From an uncultured Eubacterium sp. (lineage in GTDB: Bacteria > Bacillota > Clostridia > Lachnospirales > Lachnospiraceae): a stretch of DNA of 45,496 nt. This document shows, one piece after another, positions 6,702-15,601 of this stretch (position 1 is its first letter; each line of letters starts with the position of its first letter). The DNA is taken from the NCBI GenBank assembly GCA_934316925.1, contig CAKREC010000013.1, positions 1 through 45,496 on the forward strand, given 5' to 3'. Below the pieces are notes generated by a model. The model had not been told where the DNA came from. It made no database searches and was given only the letters and a program-made list of their open reading frames with translations. Made by a program: the position numbers and the translations under genes.

Positions 6702-9542
6702 TTACTTCCTTTCACCCTCATTGGACTCTTCCATAAAACGATTGACAATGTCTGCGATCCGTTCACAACTGTGACCATCGCAAGCAGACATGTATTTATT
6801 CAGGAATTTATCATATTTTTCCTCATCAAAATAACGGTCCGGATTCTGAATAAAGGAAACCAGTTCATTCTGATCATAATACACTTCTCCCGGCAGATCA
6901 TCCGGATACTGCAGATAAAATCCACGATTATAGTTTGCCAGATCATAGCAGAAAAATCCGATCGGCTTGCGCAACAGTGCATATTCAAAAATAACCGACG
7001 AATAATCTGTGATCAGCATATCCGACACCAGCATCAGATCGTTGGTAGAAAAATCCCGGATCACTTCAATATTGCGATATTTCTTATCCACAATGCTGTT
7101 TTTCATAACCGGATGTGGACAGATGACAAACATCTGATCTTCCCGAAGCTGCTGGGATAACATTTCAAAATCCAGCTCCGGTTCAAATGTCGTACGATCG
7201 CCACGAAGATCCCGGAATGTAGGAGCATATACAATTACATTTTTTCCTTTTAATTCCGGATGTCCCTGATATACTTTCTGTTTGGTATTCTCGATATAGT
7301 CCCGGTCAAAAAAAGCATCCGTTCGCGGACATCCAAGGGCACGAACTTTGTGAACATCAATTCCAAAGGCATCAGCATAGATCGGCCGGATCCACCCACT
7401 GCTGACCGTGACGAGATTATACTGCGCATGTGTCGCATTGTCCGTAAAAACCGAAAGATTGGTTCCTCGCTGTCCAAATTTTTTGAACGCACCACAGGCA
7501 TGCCACAACTGTACCACACGCTGGCTGCGCCGCAACTGAAAATGTCTCAGATAACGGTTATAGTCATCGGTTATGATCACTTTGCTCCGGATCATTTTGT
7601 CGTACATCCTGAGTTTTTTGAGTGGTCCATGCGGCAGCATCTTGGCACATACCACCTTTTTCCCATGAATATATGGATAAAGCGCCTTGGCATTTCCCTC
7701 CAGCTGATTGTTTTTACGGATGCTGAAAAACAGAACTTGATCTTTTACCGGTCTGCGTCTCATCAGAGAAACGATTTTCTTAAACAGAACCTTAAAAACA
7801 TTCTTGTCCGAAAACTGCATAAGTTTCGGCATGATCTCCGTCAGCTCGGTACATAACTGTTCCTCACTCAGATCATCCGAAGACAACTCAAAGTAAGAAT
7901 CAATAAAGGCCTTGCTGTCCTCCGTAACCACGAAATCGTAATATTTATCTTCTTCATCCTCAAAAAATACGGTTCCATCATTCATAAATACGAAATATGC
8001 CTGCTGATACAGTTTAGGCAGCTGCTCTAAGATCGTGCTCTCGGTATTCAGATCTGTATTTTTCAGGAAACTTACACGGAAAAACTTATTGGCAAGCAGA
8101 TAATCCATTTTCAGGCAATCGTTGTACTCATATCCGGTCTTTACCGAATCCAGTGCCACCTGACTGAGCAGGACAGCCTGCATGCTTCCGTAATTCCGAT
8201 GAAAAACAAGTTCCGCAATAAATTCAGCCGGCGACTTGATAAAATGCTTATAGGCATACTTAAACGCATTGTTCGCATAAGCAAACTTAACATTGGCAAA
8301 TGTGATATATGGCATTGTCGTTTCGTTCAATGCCGTACGGAACAATGTTTCTTCAGAGTCAACATTCTTAAAGATCATGTTGTTCTGCATCAATTCCGCT
8401 GCTGCCACAACATCCCGCATCGATTCCGGAAGATAGATCTCCATTCCCACCAGATTTTGCAAAGTCAATGACTGCAGAACATTGATAAAGTCTTCCTCTT
8501 CTGCCCGATCGCCATACAATGCGACAGCAAAAAATCCATTTTGTAAAACATCTTCATCGGTACTGGCGATCGCATTGATCGAAATTTCCGGATGCGAATC
8601 CTGCAGCACCGACCGCTCTCTCATATCCAGCATACTGATTCGGTATCGGATCTCATCACAGAGAAGATCGATCGTCTCCTGATCCAGACTCCAGTATTTG
8701 CTGTAAAACTGATCGATCAGGATCTGCAATTCTTTGCGGATGATCTCACTGAAATACTTGTGAATATCTTCATTTGCCTTCTTGACTTCAACAATCGTTT
8801 TGTACTGCGGATAATCGATCAGAACACTCTTCTCTGCTGCCTCAAGGATGATCCGGTGCGCTTCAATATAATCCCGTATCTTAGGGATCGAAATTGTCGA
8901 AGTGATCGAATCCGCCTCACCTTCCAACATTCTTCGATAATGGAAAATAACCATGTCGAGTCCCGTGATCCGATAAGCACGGTACACCAGCTGCATCAAA
9001 AAAGCACCATCTTCCGAATAGGAGATCGGCGGCAGACGCAGTGCATTGTTCTCGATCAGACTTCTCTTAAATAACTTATTGCATAAGGAAAATGTCCATA
9101 AGATCATCGGTTCATAGCGGTCGATCTTGTCCTGGATGACCAGGTCATTAATTCCATTTACCGGAATCGTCTGGTACTGGTTGAAGATATCGTACTTTGC
9201 GATCACAATGTCCGCTCTTTTTTTCACCGCGCGTTCATACAGACACTCCAGCGCATCCGGTTCCAACAGATCATCTGCGTCAAAGAAGAATACATAATCT
9301 CCTTTTGCCACATCCAAACCGGCATTACGCGCTGAGGAAGGGCCTCCGTTTTCTTTGTCGATCACTCGTAAAAATGGATAATCCGCTTCATAAGAGCGCA
9401 GGATATCCAATGTGCCATCCGTGGATCCATCGTTCACGACGATCACTTCATAGTCGTCAATCGTCTGTTTTACCAATGTCTCCAGAGTTTCCTCTGCATA
9501 TTTCTCTGCATTATAAGCGGCAACAATTACTGAAACTTTCAT
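6702..9542 (-). CDS. Fused GT2 glycosyltransferase and TagF-type polyol-phosphate polymerase
   Basis: 946 residues. Residues 1 to about 230 are a GT2 domain: VSVIVAAYN at the start, NDGSTDGT at 37-44, GGPSSARNAG and FFFDADD at 85-91 (metal/nucleotide-sugar binding). A long linker region without a clear family follows. Residues about 674-940 match the CDP-glycerol glycerophosphotransferase family: LWHACGAFKKFG near 679, CPRTDAFF, YAPTFRD, PHP and LITDYSS at 843-849. The usual W-H-G is W-H-A-C-G, a variant I take as natural. Together the two halves could add a sugar and then a polyol phosphate, as expected for a polymer with alternating units (inference). It is the second gene of the operon, 16 bases after the GtrB-like gene, with GGAG before the ATG. 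Confidence 0.88.
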   Translation of the reverse strand: MKVSVIVAAYNAEKYAEETLETLVKQTIDDYEVIVVNDGSTDGTLDILRSYEADYPFLRVIDKENGGPSSARNAGLDVAKGDYVFFFDADDLLEPDALECLYERAVKKRADIVIAKYDIFNQYQTIPVNGINDLVIQDKIDRYEPMILWTFSLCNKLFKRSLIENNALRLPPISYSEDGAFLMQLVYRAYRITGLDMVIFHYRRMLEGEADSITSTISIPKIRDYIEAHRIILEAAEKSVLIDYPQYKTIVEVKKANEDIHKYFSEIIRKELQILIDQFYSKYWSLDQETIDLLCDEIRYRISMLDMRERSVLQDSHPEISINAIASTDEDVLQNGFFAVALYGDRAEEEDFINVLQSLTLQNLVGMEIYLPESMRDVVAAAELMQNNMIFKNVDSEETLFRTALNETTMPYITFANVKFAYANNAFKYAYKHFIKSPAEFIAELVFHRNYGSMQAVLLSQVALDSVKTGYEYNDCLKMDYLLANKFFRVSFLKNTDLNTESTILEQLPKLYQQAYFVFMNDGTVFFEDEEDKYYDFVVTEDSKAFIDSYFELSSDDLSEEQLCTELTEIMPKLMQFSDKNVFKVLFKKIVSLMRRRPVKDQVLFFSIRKNNQLEGNAKALYPYIHGKKVVCAKMLPHGPLKKLRMYDKMIRSKVIITDDYNRYLRHFQLRRSQRVVQLWHACGAFKKFGQRGTNLSVFTDNATHAQYNLVTVSSGWIRPIYADAFGIDVHKVRALGCPRTDAFFDRDYIENTKQKVYQGHPELKGKNVIVYAPTFRDLRGDRTTFEPELDFEMLSQQLREDQMFVICPHPVMKNSIVDKKYRNIEVIRDFSTNDLMLVSDMLITDYSSVIFEYALLRKPIGFFCYDLANYNRGFYLQYPDDLPGEVYYDQNELVSFIQNPDRYFDEEKYDKFLNKYMSACDGHSCERIADIVNRFMEESNEGERK

Positions 9543-9558
9543 TTTCTACTCTCTTCTC

Positions 9559-10503
9559 CTACATCTTTGTCTCGTCATCATGAGTATATACTTCATCTAC
9601 AATATAGATTGGCCGATCCTTGATCTCAGTAAACAGGATCGCAATATACTCTCCGATCACACCTATGATGATCATAAGCATCGCAAACATAAAGCTCATA
9701 AATACAATGATCGTAGAATATCCTGCCGGTACATTGAACAGTACTTTGTTCACGATCGTATAGATCATCAGAATAAATCCAAACACGGCAGTTACCACAC
9801 CCGTATACACGCCAAGTTTTAATGGCATATCGGAAAAGCTGAACAGCGTGTGGATGGAGAACTGTAATAACTTTTTGAGACTGTACTTACTCTCTCCTGC
9901 TACACGACTTGCCGCTTCAAATTCTATCGTTGTTTTGTTAAATCCGACATTCTGGATAAATCCACGCAAAAAGCGGATCTTCTCCCGGTACTCTTCCCGC
10001 ATGACTTTCAGCACTTTGCTGTCAAAAGCAAAGAAATCTGACGCATTGTTCTGGAACTTAACCGGAGATAACAGATTCAGCACACGGTAAAAGGCGCTGG
10101 ATGTCACTTTTTTGATCCATCCAGCATCCTGATTTTTCGTGCGGACCATATTCACAATATTATACCCATCTTCAAATGCATCAATGATCGGCTGAATGCA
10201 CTCCAGCGGATGCTGAAGGTCTGCATCGAGGCAGACCACAGCATCTCCTTGTGCATAGTCAACACCAGCGATCATCGCTGCTTCATGGCCATAATTTCTA
10301 CTAAAATTGACAACACGTACGTGATCAGACTCTTTGGCAAATCCTTTTAAAATTTCCAAAGAGCGATCGGCACTGCCATCATTTACAAACAATAATTCAT
10401 AATCCCAGGTAAGAGCTGGCAGGATCTCCATTGCTTTGTCAAAAAACATCTGAAGCGCCAGTTCTTCATTATAAACCGATACAACTAATGATATTTTCTT
10501 CAT
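9559..10503 (-). CDS. GtrB/DPM1-like polyprenyl-phosphate glycosyltransferase
   Basis: 314 residues. The N-terminal GT2 domain contains SLVVSVYNEE, FVNDGSADRS, an FSRNYGHEAA motif and DADLQHP (metal-binding DxD). Two C-terminal membrane helices follow at about 225-290. This is the standard build of enzymes that transfer a sugar from UDP-sugar to undecaprenyl phosphate on the inner face. A GtrA-family partner, proposed to flip the product, is encoded at 21165-21614. The start was chosen at the ATG at 10503 because GGAGG lies 5 bases upstream; the earlier ATG at 10515 overlaps that site. First gene of the operon reading to 2586, with a consensus promoter just upstream. Confidence 0.9.
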   Translation of the reverse strand: MKKISLVVSVYNEELALQMFFDKAMEILPALTWDYELLFVNDGSADRSLEILKGFAKESDHVRVVNFSRNYGHEAAMIAGVDYAQGDAVVCLDADLQHPLECIQPIIDAFEDGYNIVNMVRTKNQDAGWIKKVTSSAFYRVLNLLSPVKFQNNASDFFAFDSKVLKVMREEYREKIRFLRGFIQNVGFNKTTIEFEAASRVAGESKYSLKKLLQFSIHTLFSFSDMPLKLGVYTGVVTAVFGFILMIYTIVNKVLFNVPAGYSTIIVFMSFMFAMLMIIIGVIGEYIAILFTEIKDRPIYIVDEVYTHDDETKM

Positions 10504-10532
10504 ATTTTCCTCCATGTAAACACATGTATAAA

Positions 10533-10561
10533 ATGATATTCTACTTTACATGAAAAGTCAA
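10533..10561 (-). promoter_or_regulatory. Promoter of the GtrB-TagF-PIG-L operon
   Basis: On the minus strand TTGACT (10561-10556), 17 bases, then TATCAT (10538-10533). It is placed about 30 bases before the start at 10503 and lies between the end of the GH43 gene and the operon. Confidence 0.65.
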
Positions 10562-10581
10562 GAATAACGAGACCAGCCCGA

Positions 10582-13416
10582 TTATTTCACCTTGTATGTC
10601 TTTTTCAGGGTCTTGTATCCGGTTTTCTTTACTGTGATCGTAACTTTCTGTTTTTTCTTCAACTTCTTGCTGAGTTTTACTTTGAAGTTTTTACCACTGA
10701 TCTTGACTTTTGATTTTTTGTATGTCTTACTGCCAACTTTTACCGTGATCGTAGCCTTTTTCACAGATACTTTACCAGTGATCACTTTTTTATTCTTCTT
10801 AGCACTTACTTTGGAAAGTTTGATTGTCTTTTTGTTGCTTGTCGTTGAAGAAGTTGTTGTTCCAGTACTAGTGTTTCCACTGCTCGCAGTTCCGGCATTG
10901 TTATTTGCACTGCCATTTCCCGCATTACCGGTATTTGTATTGTTATTGGTATTATTATTGTTGTTATTGTTGTTGTCATTATTGTTGTCATTATTTCCCG
11001 GTGTTGGGGTTGGCGTCGGGGTTGTGGTTGGCGTCACAGTCGGTGCCACAGTTGGTGTCACGGTCGGTGCCACGGTTGGTGTCACGGTCGGTGCCACGGT
11101 TGGCGTCACGGTTGGCGTCACGGTCGGTGCCACGGTTGGCGTCACGGTCGGTGCCACGGTTGGTGTCACGGTCGGTGTCACGGTTGGTGTCACGGTTGGT
11201 GCCGCTGTCGGCGCCACGGTCGGTGCCACGGTCGGTGCCACGGTCGGTGTCACGGTTGGCGTCGGGGTTGGTGTTGCTGCCGACTTTTCTTTTTCTGTCA
11301 TTACAGTATACGTTCCAACCTGTGCCATCACATACATCTTGATCGTGCTGCCAAAGTTTGTGTTTTTCGCAAGTGCTGTAAACATCGTCTTTCCTGTATT
11401 TTCATCTTCATAAACTACTTTGAAATTCTGGCTCTGACGCTGGATCGTTACCTGATAGGTGTGACCTGCTGCCAATGCACTGACATTTCCACCCAGCGTA
11501 GCATCTGTAGAAGTAACGGTACCGGTCGCATCCGCCGCAAGCCATGCGTTAATGTCGGATCCGGTTGTCAAATAACATCCTTTGGACAGCTGATTGCCAT
11601 TGTTATCACTTTCGGACATCAATTCCACAGAAAAGGCACCATATCCGGTATTATCCAGCGCATCTGCTTTGATATGAAAACGGTATGTACCGTTTCCCTT
11701 CATCTCGATTGCCTGGCTTTTGGGTACTTTCGTCCACCAGCCATTTCCTGTAAGTTTTTCGGTCGTCGCTACTTCATAATCATACTGTGGAAGCTTGTCA
11801 GCCTCCGTCATAGACCCCCAGATACAGGTGTTGTCATCCCCGACTGCTGAGAATGTCATCACCTCACCATTTTCACTGTTCTGGCGATAGAAAAATCCTT
11901 TATAGGTCTGACTCTGTGTTGTGATCGTAATATAATCGTATGCGCGACCTGTGCCAGTTGTCTTTTTCCATGTTCCTACCAGTGAGCCACTTACAGTACC
12001 ATCTGCACTCAGGCGAACATATTCAGAGCTGATCATATCTCCGTTTGTCGCTGTACCATGATTGATCATCTCGTAAGTTCCTGTAACTTCGCTGTCGGTG
12101 TAGTGAGAAATCTCTTCTCCCTGATATTCATAAACAGCATTGACCGGCCAGTTGTCCTCATTCAGATACTGCTGTCTTACACGGAGTTCATGGTACTCTC
12201 CGGAATTTACAAACCGCTGATGATAGAATATATATCTCTGGCCATCATCATCCACAAAAGCGGAGTTGTGTCCGGCTGCCTTGTATCCTTTTTGATCTTC
12301 AAACTGATAATTGCCGATCAGCTTAATCCCATAAGCATCCAGATTTTTACTGCTGTTTTGTGCCTGTTTGCCGCTGGCATCTTCATATGGACCATACACA
12401 TTTTTTGAGCGGAACAGACGCATATTGTACCCACCGTTTGCAAGCAGACCTCCATAAGTGATATACAAATAATAATAGCCGGTTTCCTCATCATAATAGA
12501 TGTAGGGTGCTTCTCCCGATTTTTTGTTGCCACCGGCGATATGTGTTCCGAAATACCGGTCTACATAGTTGCCGGATGTAGCCTCGGTGCCATCTTTGCC
12601 CGGATATTTTGCTTCTCCGGTTGTCGGATCCAGTTCCAGCATAAAAATACCACCGGACCAGGAGCCGTATGTCATATAGAACTTTCCATCATTGCCAAAA
12701 AAGATCGTTGGATCAATGGCATTTGGTGCATAACCATTGTTATAAGAACCATTGCTGTTAAACCACTTGGTATCATCCACAGAACCGGACAACGTACCAT
12801 CCTCAAACAAACTCTTCAGATTCAGATAGCTGTTGCTCCATGTTTTGTCAATGGAACTGTTGCTGTCTTTTCCACCATTTTTTGTAAAGCCGGAATAAAT
12901 GATCGTCTTAACATAAGTGTATGGACCGGCTGCCTTTTTGCTTACCGCATATCCAATACAGGAACGAATATACGTAGAGGATGTACACACATACATCATG
13001 TATGCACCCTTGGTACCATCCGTCCATTCATACTGCGGATTGTAGATCACATCTGGCGCCCAGATTGCATAGCCGCCTTTACAATCGCTGTCATTCTTTC
13101 CTGCCCATTGAAAAGGCTCTGCAAAATTGGTATCGATATTTCCATACACGGAATTATTCGATGTCGACTGATAATCACGGCTCACCTGAGTCCAGTTCTT
13201 CAGATCCGTGGAAGATCCGGTCGCCATGTGGGAGCCAAACACATAATAAGTCCCATTGTCCTTGAATATGGACGGATCATGAACACTCACGCGCTTCAAG
13301 TTTTTCGAAAGTGTCACTGCCGCATCCGATGTGGCAAATGGGCTAAGGCATGTACTGACTACTAACGCTGCAGCCACGACAACAGATACCATTTTGTCCC
13401 AAAAATGTTTTCTCAT
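10582..13416 (-). CDS. Secreted GH43-type endo-arabinanase-like enzyme with Pro-Thr linker
   Basis: 944 residues. The signal peptide is about 1-32. Residues about 43-402 are a five-bladed GH43 domain: VHDPS with the general base D47, APNAIDPTIFF with D235, SGEAPYIYY with the general acid E302, and GHNSAF with H383 near the usual metal site. This is the endo-1,5-alpha-L-arabinanase pattern. A lipocalin-like beta domain typical of the C-terminus of these enzymes follows (GTYEMINHG, FYRQN), then a further beta domain. After that come a long Thr-Pro linker, an Asn-rich stretch and a Lys-rich C-terminal Ig-like domain (about 865-944) that may bind the wall. Start set at the ATG at 13416; AAGGAG lies 10 bases before it, inside the longer frame. 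Likely role: cleaving arabinan or a related host or plant polymer. A role on the cell's own glycopolymer is possible but unproven. Confidence 0.88.
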   Translation of the reverse strand: MRKHFWDKMVSVVVAAALVVSTCLSPFATSDAAVTLSKNLKRVSVHDPSIFKDNGTYYVFGSHMATGSSTDLKNWTQVSRDYQSTSNNSVYGNIDTNFAEPFQWAGKNDSDCKGGYAIWAPDVIYNPQYEWTDGTKGAYMMYVCTSSTYIRSCIGYAVSKKAAGPYTYVKTIIYSGFTKNGGKDSNSSIDKTWSNSYLNLKSLFEDGTLSGSVDDTKWFNSNGSYNNGYAPNAIDPTIFFGNDGKFYMTYGSWSGGIFMLELDPTTGEAKYPGKDGTEATSGNYVDRYFGTHIAGGNKKSGEAPYIYYDEETGYYYLYITYGGLLANGGYNMRLFRSKNVYGPYEDASGKQAQNSSKNLDAYGIKLIGNYQFEDQKGYKAAGHNSAFVDDDGQRYIFYHQRFVNSGEYHELRVRQQYLNEDNWPVNAVYEYQGEEISHYTDSEVTGTYEMINHGTATNGDMISSEYVRLSADGTVSGSLVGTWKKTTGTGRAYDYITITTQSQTYKGFFYRQNSENGEVMTFSAVGDDNTCIWGSMTEADKLPQYDYEVATTEKLTGNGWWTKVPKSQAIEMKGNGTYRFHIKADALDNTGYGAFSVELMSESDNNGNQLSKGCYLTTGSDINAWLAADATGTVTSTDATLGGNVSALAAGHTYQVTIQRQSQNFKVVYEDENTGKTMFTALAKNTNFGSTIKMYVMAQVGTYTVMTEKEKSAATPTPTPTVTPTVAPTVAPTVAPTAAPTVTPTVTPTVTPTVAPTVTPTVAPTVTPTVTPTVAPTVTPTVAPTVTPTVAPTVTPTTTPTPTPTPGNNDNNNDNNNNNNNNTNNNTNTGNAGNGSANNNAGTASSGNTSTGTTTSSTTSNKKTIKLSKVSAKKNKKVITGKVSVKKATITVKVGSKTYKKSKVKISGKNFKVKLSKKLKKKQKVTITVKKTGYKTLKKTYKVK
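10997..11279 (-). repeat. 12-bp tandem repeat coding a Thr-Pro/Val-Ala linker
   Basis: About twenty degenerate 12-base units (on the plus strand GGTTGGTGTCAC and GGTCGGTGCCAC variants) encode the T-V-A-P / T-V-T-P tetrapeptide repeat of the GH43 linker. Two alternating unit types (Val/Ala and Val/Thr) suggest expansion by slippage or unequal exchange. An Asn-rich low-complexity stretch adjoins it (about 10935-10996). Confidence 0.9.
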
Positions 13417-13455
13417 AAGTTCTTGTCTCCTTATTGATATCATCCAGCTGTTTGC

Positions 13456-13505
13456 TTGACTTTTTCCTATATTTCAGTATATTATATTTTAGTATAATTT
13501 TGCAA
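13456..13505. promoter_or_regulatory. Divergent promoters between the GH43 gene and the ulosonic-acid cassette
   Basis: Plus strand: TTGACT (13456-13461), 16 bases, TATATT (13478-13483), 43 bases before the ATG at 13526. Minus strand: TTGCAA (13505-13500), 18 bases, TATACT (13481-13476), for the GH43 gene. The two -10 boxes overlap, so the promoters probably compete. A further TATAAT lies at 13493-13498. Confidence 0.5.
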
Positions 13506-13525
13506 TGGGAAATGAGGAGAAAACT

Positions 13526-15601
13526 ATGAAAAATCGAACAAAATATATGTTGAAACAAGATTTATCATATATAAAGAACTATATGCGTTATCAGATCGCC
13601 GCTAAGACAACCGTATTGGACAACCAGATGATCCTGTTTGAATCCTATTCCGGGGACAAATATGCTGACAGTGTCCGTGCGATCTATGAGGAACTTTTAC
13701 AAGATGAGCGCTTTCACTCATTTTATTTTGTGTGGGCTTTTAAAAATCCCGAAGATCACAAAAAACTTTTGTCAAACCGTCATACGATCCTGGTACGAAA
13801 AGGCAGCTCAGCTTATCGAAAATATTATGCAAGAAGCCGGTACTGGATCAACAATGTTACCGTAGCGGATTATCTGAACCCCAAAAAGGATCAGATCTAT
13901 ATTGAAACATGGCATGGCACTCCTTTAAAGAAACTTGGATGTGACATCGAATTTGATTCGGACGCCCGGCAGACCAGACATCATATGCACAACCGATATA
14001 TCAAAAAAGGCAAAAAATTTACCTTTTTGCCAGCACCATCGGATTATTATGCCGACTGTCTGCGTTCTGCATTTCAGGTAAAATCCGACAACGCTTTTAT
14101 TTTCAGCGGATACCCAAGAAATGACCGGCTTTTCCACTATACGGAAGATGATGTTGCGTCGATCAAAACAGCTCTTGGTATCTCATCGGACAAAAGGGTT
14201 ATTTTATACACACCTACCTGGCGCGACAGTGATACCGATAAAGACGGTAAATTTACTTTACAGGCTCAGATCGATCTCGACTCACTGATGGAAGGACTTG
14301 GAGATGACTATGTTCTGTTATACCGCCTTCACCATCAGATCAAAGACGACCAATCCGGGATGTCCGCATCTTCTCAGATCATCGATGTGAGCAATTATGA
14401 AGATATCCGGGACCTGTATCTGATCTCTGACCTGATGATCACCGATTATTCCAGTACAATGTTTGATTACAGCATCTTGAAACGACCAATGATCTTTCAC
14501 ATGTACGACAAAGAACGCTATGAATCCAAAATCCGTGGATTTTATATTTCCACCGATGAACTTCCGGGACCAATCACATCCTCTACCGATGAATTGATCG
14601 CATCGATCCGTGAATTGTCGCAGAATTTTCAGCCGGATGAAACATATCTGGCATTTTGTGAAAAATTCAACCAATACGAAACAGGGGATGCCTCTAAAAA
14701 GATTTTGGATCGCTGCCTTTCTTTTGCACCACATCGCTATTCAAAATACGAACGCTTTTTGAAATATTGCAAAAAAACAGCGAACCGTGTGCATCTGGTT
14801 GGTTTGATCTGCCGATACAATGTTCTTGGATTTTTCCGCTCACACGGACTGTTCCACAACAACAACAGTCTCCGTCTCGAACGATTGAAAAACACACATT
14901 CCGGCGAACGATGCTTTTTGATTGGAAATGGTCCCAGCCTGACTGGTGCTGATCTGGATCTTTTAAAGGATGAATACACATTTGGCACCAACATGGTCTA
15001 TAAAATTTTTGACCAGACATCCTGGCGGCCAAGTTTTCACTGTGTATCCGATACGATCTATGCTTCCAAACTTGGTACGGAACTTTCCCAGAAAGTAAAG
15101 GCGCCACTGTTTACAACCGAGCGAACCTATCAACGCATGAAGAATAAGCCGATCAATACGACATATGTGCATACGTTACAGAGTGAGCGCTACAAAGTAC
15201 GCGGAAACATCCAGGCATACTGCATGGTCAAGGCTACGGTATTATCTCTCGCCGCTGAGATGGCTTTTCATATGGGATTTAAAGAGATCTATCTTTTAGG
15301 TGTAGACTGTACCAACCCGCATACAAAGGGCGGACATTTCACAGACAATTACACAACAAAAGAAGTTGCCGAGACCGACATCAACCGTATTAAGACACGT
15401 ATGAAGAAAACAGACCTCACAACCGAACAGATCGGTGAACATATCATCGACCGTTCTTTAGAGGTATACCATCTTTTGGACGAATATGCCAAAAAACATG
15501 GCATTCAGATATACAATGCAACAAGAGGAGGAAATCTTGAGATCTTCCCCCGTGTAAAATTAGAAGATGTTTTAGAAGACAGAAAGAAGGAAACACGATG
15601 A
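13526..15601 (+). CDS. Fused TagB-like polyol-phosphate transferase and Maf/DUF115-GT42-like transferase
   Basis: 691 residues. Residues about 30-400 are a CDP-glycerol/ribitol phosphotransferase domain: ETWHGTPLKKLG with WHG at 129-131, SGYPRND at 194-200, YTPTWRD and MITDYSS at 304-310. Residues about 461-675 look like the DUF115/Maf and GT42 sialyltransferase-like group: CFLIGNGPSL at 463-472, a TNMVYKIF segment, the SLAAEMAFHMGFKEIYLLGVD helix-strand at 574-594, and a closing Y-A-K-K-H-G-I-Q-I-Y-N. Maf and GT42 enzymes use CMP-nonulosonates, which fits the next gene being a CMP-Kdo synthetase. AGGAG lies 6 bases before the chosen ATG; an earlier in-frame ATG at 13505 is too early. The stop overlaps kdsB by 4 bases (ATGA), implying translational coupling. 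The TagB half is firm; the C-terminal fold is inference from motif order. Confidence 0.82.
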   Translation: MKNRTKYMLKQDLSYIKNYMRYQIAAKTTVLDNQMILFESYSGDKYADSVRAIYEELLQDERFHSFYFVWAFKNPEDHKKLLSNRHTILVRKGSSAYRKYYARSRYWINNVTVADYLNPKKDQIYIETWHGTPLKKLGCDIEFDSDARQTRHHMHNRYIKKGKKFTFLPAPSDYYADCLRSAFQVKSDNAFIFSGYPRNDRLFHYTEDDVASIKTALGISSDKRVILYTPTWRDSDTDKDGKFTLQAQIDLDSLMEGLGDDYVLLYRLHHQIKDDQSGMSASSQIIDVSNYEDIRDLYLISDLMITDYSSTMFDYSILKRPMIFHMYDKERYESKIRGFYISTDELPGPITSSTDELIASIRELSQNFQPDETYLAFCEKFNQYETGDASKKILDRCLSFAPHRYSKYERFLKYCKKTANRVHLVGLICRYNVLGFFRSHGLFHNNNSLRLERLKNTHSGERCFLIGNGPSLTGADLDLLKDEYTFGTNMVYKIFDQTSWRPSFHCVSDTIYASKLGTELSQKVKAPLFTTERTYQRMKNKPINTTYVHTLQSERYKVRGNIQAYCMVKATVLSLAAEMAFHMGFKEIYLLGVDCTNPHTKGGHFTDNYTTKEVAETDINRIKTRMKKTDLTTEQIGEHIIDRSLEVYHLLDEYAKKHGIQIYNATRGGNLEIFPRVKLEDVLEDRKKETR

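Noticed and set aside
10997..11279. Tandem repeats as a CRISPR array
   Set aside because: Units are 12 bases, contiguous without spacers and in frame in a linker.
10592..11413. 273-codon plus-strand frame rich in Val and Gly
   Set aside because: It is the reverse of the GH43 Thr-Pro/Asn/Lys-rich coding region; low complexity produces open frames on the other strand.
12541..13365. 274-codon plus-strand frame
   Set aside because: Opposite the intact GH43 catalytic domain; no start signals or recognisable product.
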